The notes beneath the pieces are model-generated. The model did no database searches, was not told the DNA's origin, and was given only the letters and a program-made list of their open reading frames with translations. Both the position numbers and the translations under genes were made by a program. A DNA stretch of 54,043 nucleotides from Rubrivivax sp. (GTDB taxonomy: Bacteria; Pseudomonadota; Gammaproteobacteria; Burkholderiales; Burkholderiaceae_C). Positions 9,017-18,451 of this stretch are shown one piece after another. Position 1 is the stretch's first letter; each line of letters starts with the position of its first letter. The stretch lies in contig JAHCKS010000030.1 of the NCBI GenBank assembly GCA_026125665.1, positions 1-54,043 on the forward strand. Reading direction: 5' to 3'.

Positions 9017-10518
9017 GCGCCGCGGTCGTGAGAGAGGGGCGGATGCGGCTCGTGGGACGCCTGCCGGCAGAACGGCGCGCCGCGCCTCGGCGGCCAGGCG
9101 TGGCCCCGGCGTGGTGGCTGCTGCCGGCCGCGTGGGCAGTGCTCGCCGGGTGCACGACGCTCGGCCCGGACTACCAGCGCCCGGCGGTCTCGCTGCCGCC
9201 GGCCTACGGCGAAGCGGCGGCCGCGCCGGACGCCGCCACGGCGCCGCTGGCCGCGGACTGGTGGACGCTGTTCGGTGACCGCACGCTCGACGCGCTGGTG
9301 GCCAAGGCGCTGGCCGCCAACGCCGACATCGCGCAGGCCGTGGCGCGGTTGGAGCAGGCCGACGCGCTGGTGCGCGAGGCGAGCGGGGCGACCGCGCCGA
9401 CGCTGAATGCCGGCGCGGCCGGCAGCCGCGCGCGCACGAGCGCACGCTCGCGCAACAACCCGGGCGGCACGTCGATCGAGGACAACAACTTCGCGGTGTC
9501 GCTGTCGACGTCGTTCGAGCTCGATTTCTGGGGCCGCCTGGCGCGCGCCAACGAGGCGGCGCGCGCGCAGCTGCTGGCCAGCCAGGCGGCGCGCGACACG
9601 GTGCGGCTCACGGTCGCCGGCGCCGTCGCGCAGGCGTGGTTCGCGCTGCGTTCGCTCGACGAGCAGGTGGCCACGCAGCGCCAGACGCTGCGCTCGCGGG
9701 AGGAAGGCGCGCGTGTCATCGGCCAGCGCCTGGCCGGCGGTGCCGCGAGCCGGCTCGACGCCGAGCAGGCCGAGGTGCAGCGGGCCGACGCGGCCCTGCT
9801 GCTTCGGGAGCTGCAGCGCCAGCGCCAGATCGTGCAGTCGCAGATCGCGCTGCTCGTCGGTGAACCGGGCTCCGTGCTGCCCGAGCCCACGCCCGGCGCG
9901 CAGGCGCTGCCGCGGCTGCCGCCGATCCCGCCTGCCGGCCTGCCTTCGGCGCTGCTCGAGCGGCGACCGGACATCCGACGCGCCGAGGAGCTGCTCGTGG
10001 CGGCGAACGCGCAGATCGGCATCGCGCGCGCGGCGATGTACCCGACGTTGTCGCTGACGGGCAGCCTGGGTTTCGAGAGCACCGAGCTCGCCAAGCTCAT
10101 CGAGGCGCCAGCGCGCTTCTGGTCGCTCGGCTTCGGGCTGGCGCTGCCGCTCTTCGACGGCGGGCGCAACGCGGCGCGCGTCGATGCCGCCGGCGCGCGC
10201 CAGCGCGAGGCGGTGGCCGCCTACCAGCAGGCTGTGTCGTCGGCCTTCAAGGAGGTTGCCGACGCGCTGGCCGGGCTGCGCGCGGCGCGGGAGTCCGAAC
10301 CCGACGTGCGGGCGCGAGGCGACAGCGCGGCGCGCGCGCTCGAGCTGGCGAAGGCGCGCTTCGACGCCGGCTATTCCGGCTCGCTCGAGCGGCTGGAGGC
10401 CGAGCGCACCGCGGCTGGCGCTGCGCTGGAGGTGGTGCGCAACCGCGAGCGCCAGCTGGCCGCCACGGTGGACCTGATGAAGGCGCTCGGCGGCGGCTGG
10501 ACCGGGTTGCCGCGCTGA
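9013..10518 (+). CDS. RND efflux outer membrane factor lipoprotein (NodT/OprM family)
   Basis: TolC-like outer-membrane channel that completes the tripartite pump. The ATG overlaps the pump stop as ATGA. The 501-residue protein has an N-terminal signal of about 46 residues ending with AVLAGC (lipid-modified Cys about 47). It continues with TTLGPDYQRPAV, the classic start of mature NodT-family proteins. Two outer-membrane-efflux repeats follow (about 105-290 and 310-500), with a YPTLSLTGSLGFES segment. The signal peptide is longer and more basic than usual; the next in-frame ATG (codon 11) could be the real start. Together with the two upstream genes it supplies every part of the pump. Confidence 0.94.
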   Translation: MSAAVVREGRMRLVGRLPAERRAAPRRPGVAPAWWLLPAAWAVLAGCTTLGPDYQRPAVSLPPAYGEAAAAPDAATAPLAADWWTLFGDRTLDALVAKALAANADIAQAVARLEQADALVREASGATAPTLNAGAAGSRARTSARSRNNPGGTSIEDNNFAVSLSTSFELDFWGRLARANEAARAQLLASQAARDTVRLTVAGAVAQAWFALRSLDEQVATQRQTLRSREEGARVIGQRLAGGAASRLDAEQAEVQRADAALLLRELQRQRQIVQSQIALLVGEPGSVLPEPTPGAQALPRLPPIPPAGLPSALLERRPDIRRAEELLVAANAQIGIARAAMYPTLSLTGSLGFESTELAKLIEAPARFWSLGFGLALPLFDGGRNAARVDAAGARQREAVAAYQQAVSSAFKEVADALAGLRAARESEPDVRARGDSAARALELAKARFDAGYSGSLERLEAERTAAGAALEVVRNRERQLAATVDLMKALGGGWTGLPR

Positions 10519-10528
10519 CGGCCGTTGG

Positions 10529-10580
10529 CCTGCGGCTGACGACGGGCCGCCTGCGGCTGACAACGGGCCGCCTGCGGCTG
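10529..10580. repeat. Short tandem repeat, 21-base period, about 2.5 copies
   Basis: CCTGCGGCTG occurs at 10529, 10550 and 10571, separated by ACGACGGGCCG or ACAACGGGCCG. It sits directly after the outer-membrane factor stop and before the WYL regulator. It looks like a simple tandem duplication in non-coding DNA. Confidence 0.8.
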
Positions 10581-10654
10581 GCGGCAGCTCGACCGTCGCC
10601 CGTCCCGGTCCACGGGCCGGGCGGTGCACGCCGGGCGTGCGCTAGGCTCGCGCG

Positions 10655-11662
10655 ATGGCCAACACCGAGCGGCTGTACAAGATCGAACGCCTGATCCGCA
10701 CCCGCGGCGCGGTGAGCTTCCAGGCGTTGCTCGACGAGCTCGAGGTGTCGCGCGCGACGCTGAAGCGCGACCTCGAGTACCTGCGCAGCCGGCTCGGCGC
10801 GCCGATCGAGTACGACCGCGAGGCCAACGGCTACCGGCTCGGTGCCGCGCCGCCCGGGACGCACGGCGGGCGGCACGAGCTGCCGGGCCTGTGGTTCGAC
10901 GAGGGCGAGCTTTACTCGTTGCTGATGGCGCACCAGCTGCTGGCCGGGCTCGACGAGGAAGGCATGCTGGCGCGCCACCTGCAGCCGCTGCTCGAGCGCA
11001 TCCACCAGCTGCTCGGCAGCGGCGACGGCACGGCTGCCGGGGTGCAGGTGCAGCAGCGCGTGCGCATCGTCAGCGCACTGAGGCGTCCGGTGCCCAGCCG
11101 CTTCTTCCAGCGCGTCGCCGAGGCGCTGCTGCAGCGGCGGCGGCTGCACCTGCGCTACCTGACGCGCGCTCGCCGCGAAAGCGGCGAACGCGAGGTCTCG
11201 CCGCAGCGCCTGGTGCACTACCGCAGCACGTGGTACCTCGACGCCTGGTGCCACCGCGTCGAGGGGCTGCGCCGCTTCGCGCTCGACGCGATCGAGGACG
11301 CCACGGTGCTCGAACAGAAGGCGCGCGAGCTGCCGCTGGCGCAGGTGGCCCAGGCGATGGACGCCGGGTACGGCATCTACGCCGGCAGCGCGCGGGGCCG
11401 AGCCGGTGAAGGGCGCCGATGGGCGACGCTGCGCTTCGACCGCACCGCCGCGCAATGGGCCGGCCGCGAGGTCTGGCACGCCGAGCAGCAGGGCCGCTGG
11501 CTCGACGACGGCCGCTACGAGCTGCGCCTGCCCTACGTCGAGGAAACCGAGCTCGTGATGGACGTGCTGCGCCAGGGCGAGCAGGTGGAGGTGGTGGAGC
11601 CGGCGGCGCTGAGACGGGCCGTGCGGGCACGGCTGGCAGCGGCGCTGGCGCAGTACGGTTGA
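10655..11662 (+). CDS. WYL domain transcriptional regulator with N-terminal HTH
   Basis: 335 residues. An N-terminal winged HTH (about 1-60: LIRTRGAVSFQALLDELEVSRATLKRDLEYL) is followed by a WYL domain (about 140-230) and a C-terminal beta-rich extension near 240-330. Such regulators control diverse genes and may sense nucleic acid or nucleotide ligands; the targets of this one are not evident. It follows the efflux operon by 136 bases on the same strand, so control of the pump is possible but unproven. A TAGGCT hexamer 8 bases before the ATG, and no Shine-Dalgarno, suggest a very short or absent leader. Confidence 0.88.
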   Translation: MANTERLYKIERLIRTRGAVSFQALLDELEVSRATLKRDLEYLRSRLGAPIEYDREANGYRLGAAPPGTHGGRHELPGLWFDEGELYSLLMAHQLLAGLDEEGMLARHLQPLLERIHQLLGSGDGTAAGVQVQQRVRIVSALRRPVPSRFFQRVAEALLQRRRLHLRYLTRARRESGEREVSPQRLVHYRSTWYLDAWCHRVEGLRRFALDAIEDATVLEQKARELPLAQVAQAMDAGYGIYAGSARGRAGEGRRWATLRFDRTAAQWAGREVWHAEQQGRWLDDGRYELRLPYVEETELVMDVLRQGEQVEVVEPAALRRAVRARLAAALAQYG

Positions 11663-11708
11663 CCGGCAGGCCGTGGTGCGGCCTGGGGCGCCAAGCCGAC
11701 GGCCGCCA

Positions 11709-12356
11709 TCAGCGGCGCTCGAGCCGCATCACGTCGTTCTCGCGCCGCCACTGGAAGCGCTCGAGGAAGCTGTTGCCCAGCAGGATGAAGGGCATCGGCG
11801 CCTCGGTGACGAGGGCGGGCACGTCGTACACCTCGACCTCGCCGACGCGCACACGTTGCAGCGGCAGCATCTGCGCCTGCGCCATGCCGCCGGCGGTGAT
11901 CGTCGTCACGGGCTTGGCGCCGCGCAGGTCCAGCCCCAGGCGTGTCGCCTCGGCGCGCGACATCGACACCAGCGTCGCGCCGGTATCGACGACGAAGCGC
12001 ACGGGCCGGCCGTTGATGCTGCCGGCGGTGACGAAGTGGCCTCCGGGGCCGACCGGGATGACGATCTCGCGCGCCCCGTTGCCGCCGGCCGCGCCGCCGC
12101 CCAGGCGCGCAGGCGCCGCGCCGACCCGCAGGCGCAGCTGGGCGCCACCGTGCTCGACGACGGCCGCGTCCTGCTCCCAGCGCACGAGGCGCGTCGCGCC
12201 GTTCGCCTGGCCCACCGCCAGCACGACGCTGCGGCCCTGCACCAGCAGCAGCGCCTTGTCGCCCATGCGGCCGGCGAGCGAGATGTCCTGCGCCGCCGCG
12301 GTGGCGGCTGCCACGGCGAGCGCGACCGCCGTGGCGGTCCGGAGGATGGGGTTCAT
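11709..12356 (-). CDS. Retropepsin-like aspartic protease, periplasmic
   Basis: 215 residues with a cleavable signal peptide (about 1-22, ending TAAAQD). The catalytic motif is [13 protein letters not shown] (about 121-133, catalytic Asp about 124), and the second hydrophobic [11 protein letters not shown] motif is near 190-200. This matches the bacterial clan AA retropepsin-like proteins (TIGR02281 type), thought to work as dimers. The natural substrate is unknown. Its ATG overlaps the yajQ stop as ATGA, so both genes are translationally coupled on the minus strand. Confidence 0.88.
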   Translation of the reverse strand: MNPILRTATAVALAVAAATAAAQDISLAGRMGDKALLLVQGRSVVLAVGQANGATRLVRWEQDAAVVEHGGAQLRLRVGAAPARLGGGAAGGNGAREIVIPVGPGGHFVTAGSINGRPVRFVVDTGATLVSMSRAEATRLGLDLRGAKPVTTITAGGMAQAQMLPLQRVRVGEVEVYDVPALVTEAPMPFILLGNSFLERFQWRRENDVMRLERR

Positions 12357-12856
12357 GCGCGGAAGTTCGTGAAGGCCAGCGGCAGATCGTGCACCTCGCG
12401 CCTGAGCAGCGCGATGGCTGCCTGCAGGTCGTCGCGCTTGGCGCCCGTGACGCGCACGATATCGCCCTGCACGGCACCCTGGACCTTCAGCTTGCTCGCC
12501 TTCAGCAACTGCTGCACGCGGCGCGCCGTCTCGGCATCGACGCCGCTCTTCACCGCCACCGGCTGGCGCAGGCGGTCGCCGCCGAGCTTCTGCGGCTTGG
12601 CCGTCAGGTCGAGGTAGCGCACGTCGACGCCGCGCTTGGCCAGCCGCGCCAGCAGCAGGTCGCGCACCTGCTGCAGCTGGAAGTCGCTGTCGGCCAGCAG
12701 CGCCAGCTCACGCTGGCTGGCGCCTTGCTGCGTCAGCTCGACCTGCGCACTCGAGCCCTTGAAGTCGAAGCGCGTGCCGATCTCCTTGTTCGCCTGCTCG
12801 ACGGCGTTGCGCAGCTCGACCAGGTCGGGCTCGAGGACGACATCGAAGCTGGGCAT
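12353..12856 (-). CDS. yajQ: YajQ family nucleotide-binding protein
   Basis: 167 residues beginning [19 protein letters not shown], the canonical YajQ N-terminus; [10 protein letters not shown] and [18 protein letters not shown] are also typical. Members bind nucleotides and RNA; some Xanthomonas homologues bind cyclic di-GMP, but whether this one does is unknown. It is transcribed away from murB with a 94-base divergent spacer and is coupled by ATGA overlap to the downstream retropepsin gene. Upstream in-frame extension is open but lacks resemblance, so ATG 12856 is chosen. Confidence 0.95.
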   Translation of the reverse strand: MPSFDVVLEPDLVELRNAVEQANKEIGTRFDFKGSSAQVELTQQGASQRELALLADSDFQLQQVRDLLLARLAKRGVDVRYLDLTAKPQKLGGDRLRQPVAVKSGVDAETARRVQQLLKASKLKVQGAVQGDIVRVTGAKRDDLQAAIALLRREVHDLPLAFTNFRA

Positions 12857-12938
12857 GATCGGTTCGCTGCCTCCGCCGGCGGCGCAGGCGGCGCGCGGGA
12901 GCCGCGCACGAACCGCGAGGACCGTCAGGGGCGGTGCG

Positions 12939-12944
12939 TAAAAT
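12939..12944 (+). promoter_or_regulatory. Candidate -10 element (TAAAAT) for murB, implying leaderless mRNA
   Basis: TAAAAT ends only 6 bases before the murB ATG, so transcription would begin at or next to the start codon. No Shine-Dalgarno is present between them. This is an AT-rich hexamer in a very GC-rich spacer. The -35 is not convincing. Confidence 0.4.
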
Positions 12945-12950
12945 TCTCGC

Positions 12951-14027
12951 ATGCGATCGCCGCCGACGCAGCCCCTCGACGCCGCCCAGGTGCGCGCGGC
13001 CAATGGCACGCTGCACGTCGAGAGCCGGGCCAGCCTGCGCCCCTTCAACACCTTCGGCCTGCCGGCACTGGCGCAGACGCTCGTGCACGTGAAGAGCGAA
13101 GCCGACGTGAGGCGCGTCGTCGATCACCCGACCTTCGGCCGCGCCTCGAAGTTCATCCTCGGCGGCGGCAGCAACGTCGTGCTCACGCGCGACGTCGCGG
13201 CGCTCGTGCTGAAGGTCGAGATCATGGGCCGGCGCCTCGTCGAGGAGCGCGCCGACGCATGGATCGTCGAGGCCGGCGCCGGCGAGAACTGGCACGAGTT
13301 CGTCGCCTGGACGATCGAGCAGGGCTGGCCGGGGCTCGAGAACCTGGCGCTGATCCCGGGCACCGTCGGCGCGGCGCCGGTGCAGAACATCGGCGCCTAC
13401 GGCGTGGAGCTGCGTGATCGTTTCGAGTCGCTCGACGCGGTGGACCTCGTCACCGGCCGCAGCGTCGCGCTCGACGCCGCGGCTTGCCGGTTCGGCTACC
13501 GCGATAGCGCCTTCAAGCAGCACCTGGCCGGCAAGTCGGTCATCACGCGCGTGCGGATTCGCCTGCCGCGGCCGTGGCGGCCGGTGCTGGGCTACCTCGA
13601 GCTCGAGCGCAAGGTCGCCGAGACGGGCATGGCGGACCCCGACGCGCGCACGATCTTCGACTGGGTGTGCGCGATCCGCCGCGCCAAGCTGCCCGACCCG
13701 GCACGGATCGGCAACGCCGGCAGCTTCTTCAAGAACCCGGTGGTGAGCGCCGAGCAGTGCCGCGACATCATCGGCCGCGACCCCGAGATCGTGCACTACC
13801 CGCTGCCCGACGGCACCGTGAAGCTCGCCGCCGGCTGGCTCATCGACGCCTGCGGCTGGAAGGGCAAGACCGTGGGCGGCGCCGGCGTCTACGAGAAGCA
13901 GGCGCTGGTGCTCGTCAATCGCGGCGGCGCGCACGGCTCCGAGGTGGTGACGCTGGCGCGCGCGATCCAGGAGAGCGTCTACGGCCGCTTCGGCATCCGG
14001 CTGGAGCCGGAGCCCGTCATCGTCTGA
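12951..14027 (+). CDS. murB: UDP-N-acetylenolpyruvoylglucosamine reductase
   Basis: NADPH-dependent flavoenzyme that reduces UDP-GlcNAc-enolpyruvate to UDP-MurNAc in peptidoglycan synthesis. The protein is 358 residues, type I like E. coli MurB (342). It shows NTFGLPALA near the N-terminus, the FAD-binding [10 protein letters not shown] (about 64-73), [19 protein letters not shown] (about 138-156), [14 protein letters not shown] with the catalytic serine (about 252-265), and a C-terminal EPEPVIV with the conserved glutamate. It stands alone here, not in a mur cluster, divergent from yajQ and convergent with the next gene. Confidence 0.96.
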   Translation: MRSPPTQPLDAAQVRAANGTLHVESRASLRPFNTFGLPALAQTLVHVKSEADVRRVVDHPTFGRASKFILGGGSNVVLTRDVAALVLKVEIMGRRLVEERADAWIVEAGAGENWHEFVAWTIEQGWPGLENLALIPGTVGAAPVQNIGAYGVELRDRFESLDAVDLVTGRSVALDAAACRFGYRDSAFKQHLAGKSVITRVRIRLPRPWRPVLGYLELERKVAETGMADPDARTIFDWVCAIRRAKLPDPARIGNAGSFFKNPVVSAEQCRDIIGRDPEIVHYPLPDGTVKLAAGWLIDACGWKGKTVGGAGVYEKQALVLVNRGGAHGSEVVTLARAIQESVYGRFGIRLEPEPVIV

Positions 14028-14057
14028 AGGCGCCGGTGGCGGGCGGGGCGGCCTGCC

Positions 14058-14750
14058 TCAACCACCGGTGAGCAGCATCTGCTCCAGCTCGAGCCCGGTG
14101 AGCTGCCGCGCCCCACGTGCCAGCCAGAACATCAACGCCATCATCATCACCATCGACGGCAGCGCGATCACCGGGTAGCTCAGCAGCGTCAGCCGCCCGA
14201 GCTCCTGGTTGAACGCCTCGGTCCCCGCGGGGCTGGTGACGATCCAGCGCGCGAGCACGTAGTTGGCCAGAGCCGAGAAGAAGAACGTGCCGGCGAGCAG
14301 CACCGTGCCCTGGCGCAAGCGCGCCTCGAACGCCGCGCCGGTGCCGCGTTCGGCCAGCGCGCCGTTGACCTTGTCGACGTCGAACAGGTCGGCGTTGAAC
14401 ACGAGGATGCGGATGAGCGGCTGGCGTGTCCAGGCCGAGGCCAGCACCGCCAGGCCGATGGCCAGCGGCACGGCCGCTTCCTTCACCGCGAGCCAGCGGG
14501 CTTCGAGCTGCAGCAGGCCGATGCCGCCGGTGAGCAGCGTGCTGATGACGCCCAGCACCGACAGCCAGTTCAGCCGCCGGCGCCGCCAGCCATCCCACAG
14601 GCCCCAGGCCAGCGGGAAGGACAGTGCAAGCAGCAGCGCGTGCAGCGGGCCCAGGCGATCGGCGCCGCTCAGCTTCATCAGGATGACCGCCGGCACGACG
14701 ATCGTGATCCCGATCTCGAGCAGTGCGTTCGGTTTCTTCGCTTTCGCCAT
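14058..14750 (-). CDS. Conserved inner-membrane protein, VC0807-like
   Basis: 230 residues from ATG 14750 (MAKAKKPNALLEIGITIVVPAVILMKLSG). About six hydrophobic segments are visible, interrupted by a charged loop (WDGWRRRRLNW) and a longer loop around FNADLFDVDKVNGALAERG. The layout resembles the VC0807-type integral membrane family, whose function is unknown. An upstream in-frame start (14798) would add 16 residues of alanine/proline-rich sequence without resemblance. It is convergent with murB with only 30 bases between stops. Confidence 0.75.
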   Translation of the reverse strand: MAKAKKPNALLEIGITIVVPAVILMKLSGADRLGPLHALLLALSFPLAWGLWDGWRRRRLNWLSVLGVISTLLTGGIGLLQLEARWLAVKEAAVPLAIGLAVLASAWTRQPLIRILVFNADLFDVDKVNGALAERGTGAAFEARLRQGTVLLAGTFFFSALANYVLARWIVTSPAGTEAFNQELGRLTLLSYPVIALPSMVMMMALMFWLARGARQLTGLELEQMLLTGG

Positions 14751-14834
14751 GGGTGCGAAGCCTAACCCGGCCGGCGCCGCGCCGGCTGCCGTGGGCAACC
14801 CGGTTCGTTGCCCAGCCCCGCAGCGTGCGGGGCC

Positions 14835-16040
14835 TCAGTGCAGGTGCACGGCGCGCAGGCGCTCGAGCTTGGCGGCGTAGACGGCGCGCGCCGCCCGTGT
14901 CGGGCTGTACTCGGCCGCCCGGTCGAGATGGCGCGCGGCACGGCGCGCATCGCCCAGTGCCGCGTGGGCCTGGGCCAGCCAGAAGTGCACCTCGTGCTGT
15001 TGCGGCTGCAGGCGCAGCTCACGCTGCAGCAGGTCGCGTGCGTCGGCGGCACGGCCTTCCTGCAGCGCCTTGCGGCCCAGCTCGAAGAAGTGGAACGGGG
15101 GATGCGGCTCCAGCGCCGCCAGCCGCGCGGCGGCCACCCGCGCTTCGTCGTGCCGCCCTTGCGCGTGCAGCAGGCGGGTCAGGTTGGCCCACCCGCTGAC
15201 GCTCCCCGGTTCGCGCTCGAGCACGAAGCGCAGCGCCCGCTCGGCCGCCGCGGGGTGGCCGGCGCGCTGGTAGATGACGCCCAGCGTGTTCGCTGCAGCG
15301 GTGAAGTCCGGGTCACGGCGCACCGCCGTGCGTGCCCACCAGTAGGCCGAACGCAGGTCGCCGCTTGCCAGCGCCTCGGCCGCGCGGTTGTTGAGGAACA
15401 TCGCGACCAGCGTGCCCTCGTCGAGCGGCACGGTGCGCTGGCCTCGCAGCTCCGACTGCGGCAGGAAGTCGATCGTCAGCCACTGCGCGTCGTCGCCCTT
15501 GGCCGGCACGCGCCGGCCGAGCATCACGTTCACGTGGCCGCTGACGAAGAAGAGGTCACCGGCGCGCGTGAACTCGTCGTCCAGCAGGACCTGCTGGTAC
15601 GCCACAGGCAGCCCCAGGTGCTTCGCGAAGGCCGCTGTCATCAGCACCAGGGAGAGACAGTTGCCGGCGCGCGCCTCGAAGGCCTCGGAGGCACTCCGCG
15701 TGGCCTCTGCGTCGTAGGCGAGGCCCAGCGCGTCCTTCATGTACAGCGCGTCGATCAGCCCCTGCCTGCGGTCGCGGCGAAAGGCCGGTTCGGCCAGCAC
15801 GCGATCGGCGTAGCGGCGCATCGGCTCGGACATCTCGAACACGCGGTCGGCCTGCGCGGCGGCCTGGGCCGCGGCGCTGCCGGGCTCGCCGGCGGGCGCG
15901 AACAGGTGGTCCTGCGGCAGGTCGGCCGCGGTGATCGTGCGCGGCAGCGGCGCGCACGCGCTGCCGGCGGCGGCAAGCAGCGCCGCGCCCAGCAGCGCGG
16001 CAGGCGAACGGCGGGGCAGGTGGGATGACCGAGGACTCAT
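14835..16040 (-). CDS. Transglutaminase-like/TPR lipoprotein (PA2778-type cysteine peptidase family)
   Basis: 401 residues from ATG 16040, which has a GGAG Shine-Dalgarno about 11 bases upstream. The signal peptide carries a lipobox-like AGSAC near residue 28. Then comes a papain/transglutaminase-like core: ARAGNCLSLVLMTAAFAKHLGLPV with the candidate nucleophile Cys, and SGHVNVML with the candidate His. Four or so tetratricopeptide repeats follow from about residue 230 to the end (AAANTLGVIYQRAGHPAAAERAL and similar). The family is annotated as a C39-like peptidase with TPRs, of unknown substrate. Upstream open frame to 16382 looks non-coding. Confidence 0.78.
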   Translation of the reverse strand: MSPRSSHLPRRSPAALLGAALLAAAGSACAPLPRTITAADLPQDHLFAPAGEPGSAAAQAAAQADRVFEMSEPMRRYADRVLAEPAFRRDRRQGLIDALYMKDALGLAYDAEATRSASEAFEARAGNCLSLVLMTAAFAKHLGLPVAYQQVLLDDEFTRAGDLFFVSGHVNVMLGRRVPAKGDDAQWLTIDFLPQSELRGQRTVPLDEGTLVAMFLNNRAAEALASGDLRSAYWWARTAVRRDPDFTAAANTLGVIYQRAGHPAAAERALRFVLEREPGSVSGWANLTRLLHAQGRHDEARVAAARLAALEPHPPFHFFELGRKALQEGRAADARDLLQRELRLQPQQHEVHFWLAQAHAALGDARRAARHLDRAAEYSPTRAARAVYAAKLERLRAVHLH

Positions 16041-16219
16041 CGCAGGGCTCCGGCGCCGCGCCGGACTCGGCAGGCCGCGGCGCGTGGCGGGCATGGTACG
16101 CCTCGCGCGGCAAGCGGCACTGGCCATTGGCGCGGCAGTCACCGAGCCAAGTGGGTGTTCGATTCGGGTCCGGTGACCGGAAAGCCCGCCTGATGCCCGG
16201 CACGCGCGTCGCGCGTGCC

Positions 16220-16444
16220 TCAGGCCTGGTCGAGCTTGAGCAGCTTGCGCACGCGCTCGGCCACCGCCGGCAACGCGGGGTTGGACGAGCGTGCCGCGGC
16301 GTCGAGCAGGCCGCGTGCGTAGGCCGGGTCGGTCTGCAGCCGCTCGACATGCAGGTGCACGCCCTCGCCGGCAAGCAGCCACTTCAGGTCGATGATCTCG
16401 ACCAGGGCCAGGGCTTCGGTTTCGCGATGCGAGAGAACGTTCAT
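16220..16444 (-). CDS. Small conserved hypothetical protein
   Basis: 74 residues from ATG 16444: MNVLSHRETEALALVEIIDL and onward, with no signal peptide or membrane segment. Mostly helical and acidic/leucine-rich. I recall very similar short proteins as unnamed conserved genes in Burkholderiales, with the ALALVEIIDLKWLLAGEG part best kept. A GTG nine codons further upstream (16471) is an alternative start. Function unknown. Confidence 0.7.
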   Translation of the reverse strand: MNVLSHRETEALALVEIIDLKWLLAGEGVHLHVERLQTDPAYARGLLDAAARSSNPALPAVAERVRKLLKLDQA

Positions 16445-16602
16445 GCGACGATCGGGACTGCGCACACCCACGTTAACGGCCGTTTCTCGCGGGAAGCTGA
16501 CACCGCATTAGGGTGCATTCCCCAATGGCGGCAGGTTCGTGCATGCGGCTGGAAAGGCTGCGCGGCGCAAGTCACGGAAGCGCTCGCCACCCCCGCGGAT
16601 CG

Positions 16603-17388
16603 ATGTCTCCCCCACCGCCTCTCACGGCCGCCGCCGACCTTGCCTCGCAACTGGCGGCCACCGGCTGGGCCGTGCTCGCAGCGGCCGCGCTGCGCGCCGT
16701 CGCCTCGCAACAGGCGTTGTGGCCGGCCAGCGAGATGCCGCTCGGGCCGCACTGGCCGTCCTGGACGCCGCTGTGGGACGACCTGCCCCCCGACCGGCAC
16801 CTGCGCGACGGCGGGCGGTACCGGCGGCGGCGCCATGGCAGCTTCGTCGTCGAAGGCAGCGAGTGCCACGCCGTGCCGCACCGCGCGCACTGGCAGCCGG
16901 TCGAATGCAACGCGCTGCACGGCGGCATCGAACGCTGGTTCGAGCCATTGCCTTCCGCGCTCCTGGCCGACGCGGAATGGCGACGCCTTCTCGTGGCGGG
17001 GGGCGCCATCGCATCGATGCTGCGTGGGCCCCAGCGTTGGTTCGTCGAGGCGCACATGTTCCGCATCGACACCGCCGGCGGCATCGGCCGCCCCACGCCC
17101 GAGGGTGCGCACCGTGACGGCGTCGACCTCGTCGCCGTGATCCTCGTCGGTCGCCACGGCGTGAAGGGCGGAGAGACCCGCGTGTTCGACGCGCGCGGCC
17201 CGCAGGGCGTGCGCTTCACGCTGCACGAGCCGTGGAGCGTGTTGCTTATCGACGACGAACGCGTCATCCACGAGACCACACCGATCCAGCCGGCCGAGGG
17301 CGCCGGCGACGAGGCCCACCGCGACACGCTCGTGCTGACCTACCGCCGCGGTGGCTTCCAGGGCCCGCCCGGCCCGGCCACCGGCTGA
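16603..17388 (+). CDS. 2OG-Fe(II) dioxygenase family protein
   Basis: 261 residues from ATG 16603. The middle and C-terminal parts match the 2OG-Fe dioxygenase family (PF10014 type). EGAHRDGVDLVAVILVGR (about 167-184) holds the H-x-D iron ligands. GGETRVFD follows, and VIHETTPI supplies the distal histidine near 225-232, with RDTLVLTYR giving the co-substrate arginine. Relatives include amino-acid hydroxylases and BsmA-like proteins; the substrate here is unknown. The gene ends 53 bases before the dehydratase gene, so the two may be cotranscribed. Start uncertain: the frame is open to 16513 and the chosen ATG has no strong Shine-Dalgarno. Confidence 0.82.
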   Translation: MSPPPPLTAAADLASQLAATGWAVLAAAALRAVASQQALWPASEMPLGPHWPSWTPLWDDLPPDRHLRDGGRYRRRRHGSFVVEGSECHAVPHRAHWQPVECNALHGGIERWFEPLPSALLADAEWRRLLVAGGAIASMLRGPQRWFVEAHMFRIDTAGGIGRPTPEGAHRDGVDLVAVILVGRHGVKGGETRVFDARGPQGVRFTLHEPWSVLLIDDERVIHETTPIQPAEGAGDEAHRDTLVLTYRRGGFQGPPGPATG

Positions 17389-17441
17389 GAACCCGGCCGC
17401 CGCCGCCAGCTCCCACCTCGCACCATCCACCCCGCCTTGCC

Positions 17442-18443
17442 ATGACCGACGCAGCACTGTTCACCGACCTCGCCATCCAGCCCGCCGACATCGATGCCGC
17501 CGCCGCGCGGCTGGCCGGCGTCGCGCGCCGCACACCGGTGCTGACCTCGCGCCAGGCCGACGAACGCACAGGCGCGAAGCTCTTCTTCAAGTGCGAGAAC
17601 TTCCAGCGCATGGGTGCGTTCAAGTTCCGCGGTGCCTACAACGCGCTGGCGCAGTTCGGCCCGGCCGAGCGCGCGCGCGGCGTCATCGCCTTCTCGTCGG
17701 GCAACCACGCGCAGGCGGTGGCGCTGGCGGCGCGTTTGCTCGGCATGCCGAGCGTCATCGTCATGCCCACCGACTCGCCGGCGGCGAAGCTGGCCGCGAC
17801 ACGCGAGTACCAGCAGGGGCAGCGCGACAGCGAGGTGGTGCTCTACGACCGCTACAAGGAAGACCGCGAGGCGATCGGCAGGCGGCTGGCCGCCGAGCGC
17901 GGCATGACGCTGATCCCGCCGTTCGACCATCCGCACGTCATGGCCGGGCAGGGCACGGCGGCCGCCGAGCTGGTCGACGAGGTCGGGCCGCTGGACGCGC
18001 TCGTGGTCTGCGTCGGCGGCGGTGGCCTCATCTCGGGCTGCGCCGTGGCCGCGCACGCGCGCTCGCCCGGCGTGGAGGTGATCGGCGTCGAGCCCGAAGC
18101 CGGCAACGACGTGCAGCAAAGCCTCGCCGCCGGGCGCATCGTGCGCATCGACACGCCGCGCACCATCGCCGACGGTGCGCAGACGCAGGCCGCCGGTGCG
18201 CTGACCTTCCCCGTCATCCAGCGCCTCGTGCGGCGTGTCGTCACCGTCAGCGACGAGCAGCTCGTGCGCACGATGCGCTTCTTCGCCGAGCGCGTGAAGA
18301 TCGTCGTCGAGCCCACCGGCTGCCTCGCCGCGGCGGCGCTGCTGGAAGGTGTGCTCGCCCTGCGTGGCCGGCGCGTCGGCGTCATCGTCAGCGGCGGCAA
18401 CGTCGACCTGCCGCGCTACGCGGCCATGCTTGCCGGCAGCTGA
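17442..18443 (+). CDS. PLP-dependent threonine/serine dehydratase (hydroxyaspartate ammonia-lyase type)
   Basis: Fold-type II PLP enzyme of 333 residues. The Schiff-base lysine is in MGAFKFRGAYNAL (Lys about 61). SSGNHAQAVA binds the substrate carboxylate and VGGGGLISG binds the cofactor phosphate. Without a C-terminal ACT domain it is the catabolic/racemase-like short form, commonly annotated as threonine dehydratase, serine racemase or threo-3-hydroxyaspartate ammonia-lyase; the sequence alone does not separate these. An insertion (REYQQGQRDS, about 124-133) lengthens the loop before the conserved YDRYKEDREAI. Confidence 0.9.
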   Translation: MTDAALFTDLAIQPADIDAAAARLAGVARRTPVLTSRQADERTGAKLFFKCENFQRMGAFKFRGAYNALAQFGPAERARGVIAFSSGNHAQAVALAARLLGMPSVIVMPTDSPAAKLAATREYQQGQRDSEVVLYDRYKEDREAIGRRLAAERGMTLIPPFDHPHVMAGQGTAAAELVDEVGPLDALVVCVGGGGLISGCAVAAHARSPGVEVIGVEPEAGNDVQQSLAAGRIVRIDTPRTIADGAQTQAAGALTFPVIQRLVRRVVTVSDEQLVRTMRFFAERVKIVVEPTGCLAAAALLEGVLALRGRRVGVIVSGGNVDLPRYAAMLAGS

Positions 18444-18451
18444 GGCCCCCA

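Noticed and set aside
5687-9445. 1252-codon open frame on the minus strand opposite the RND pump
   Set aside because: It is the antisense of a clear HAE1 pump. The composition (His, Arg, Asp, Val runs with no motifs) is typical of a shadow frame in high-GC DNA.
10529-10580. 21-base tandem repeat considered as a CRISPR-like array
   Set aside because: Repeat units are directly adjacent without unique spacers and only about 2.5 copies long; no cas genes nearby.
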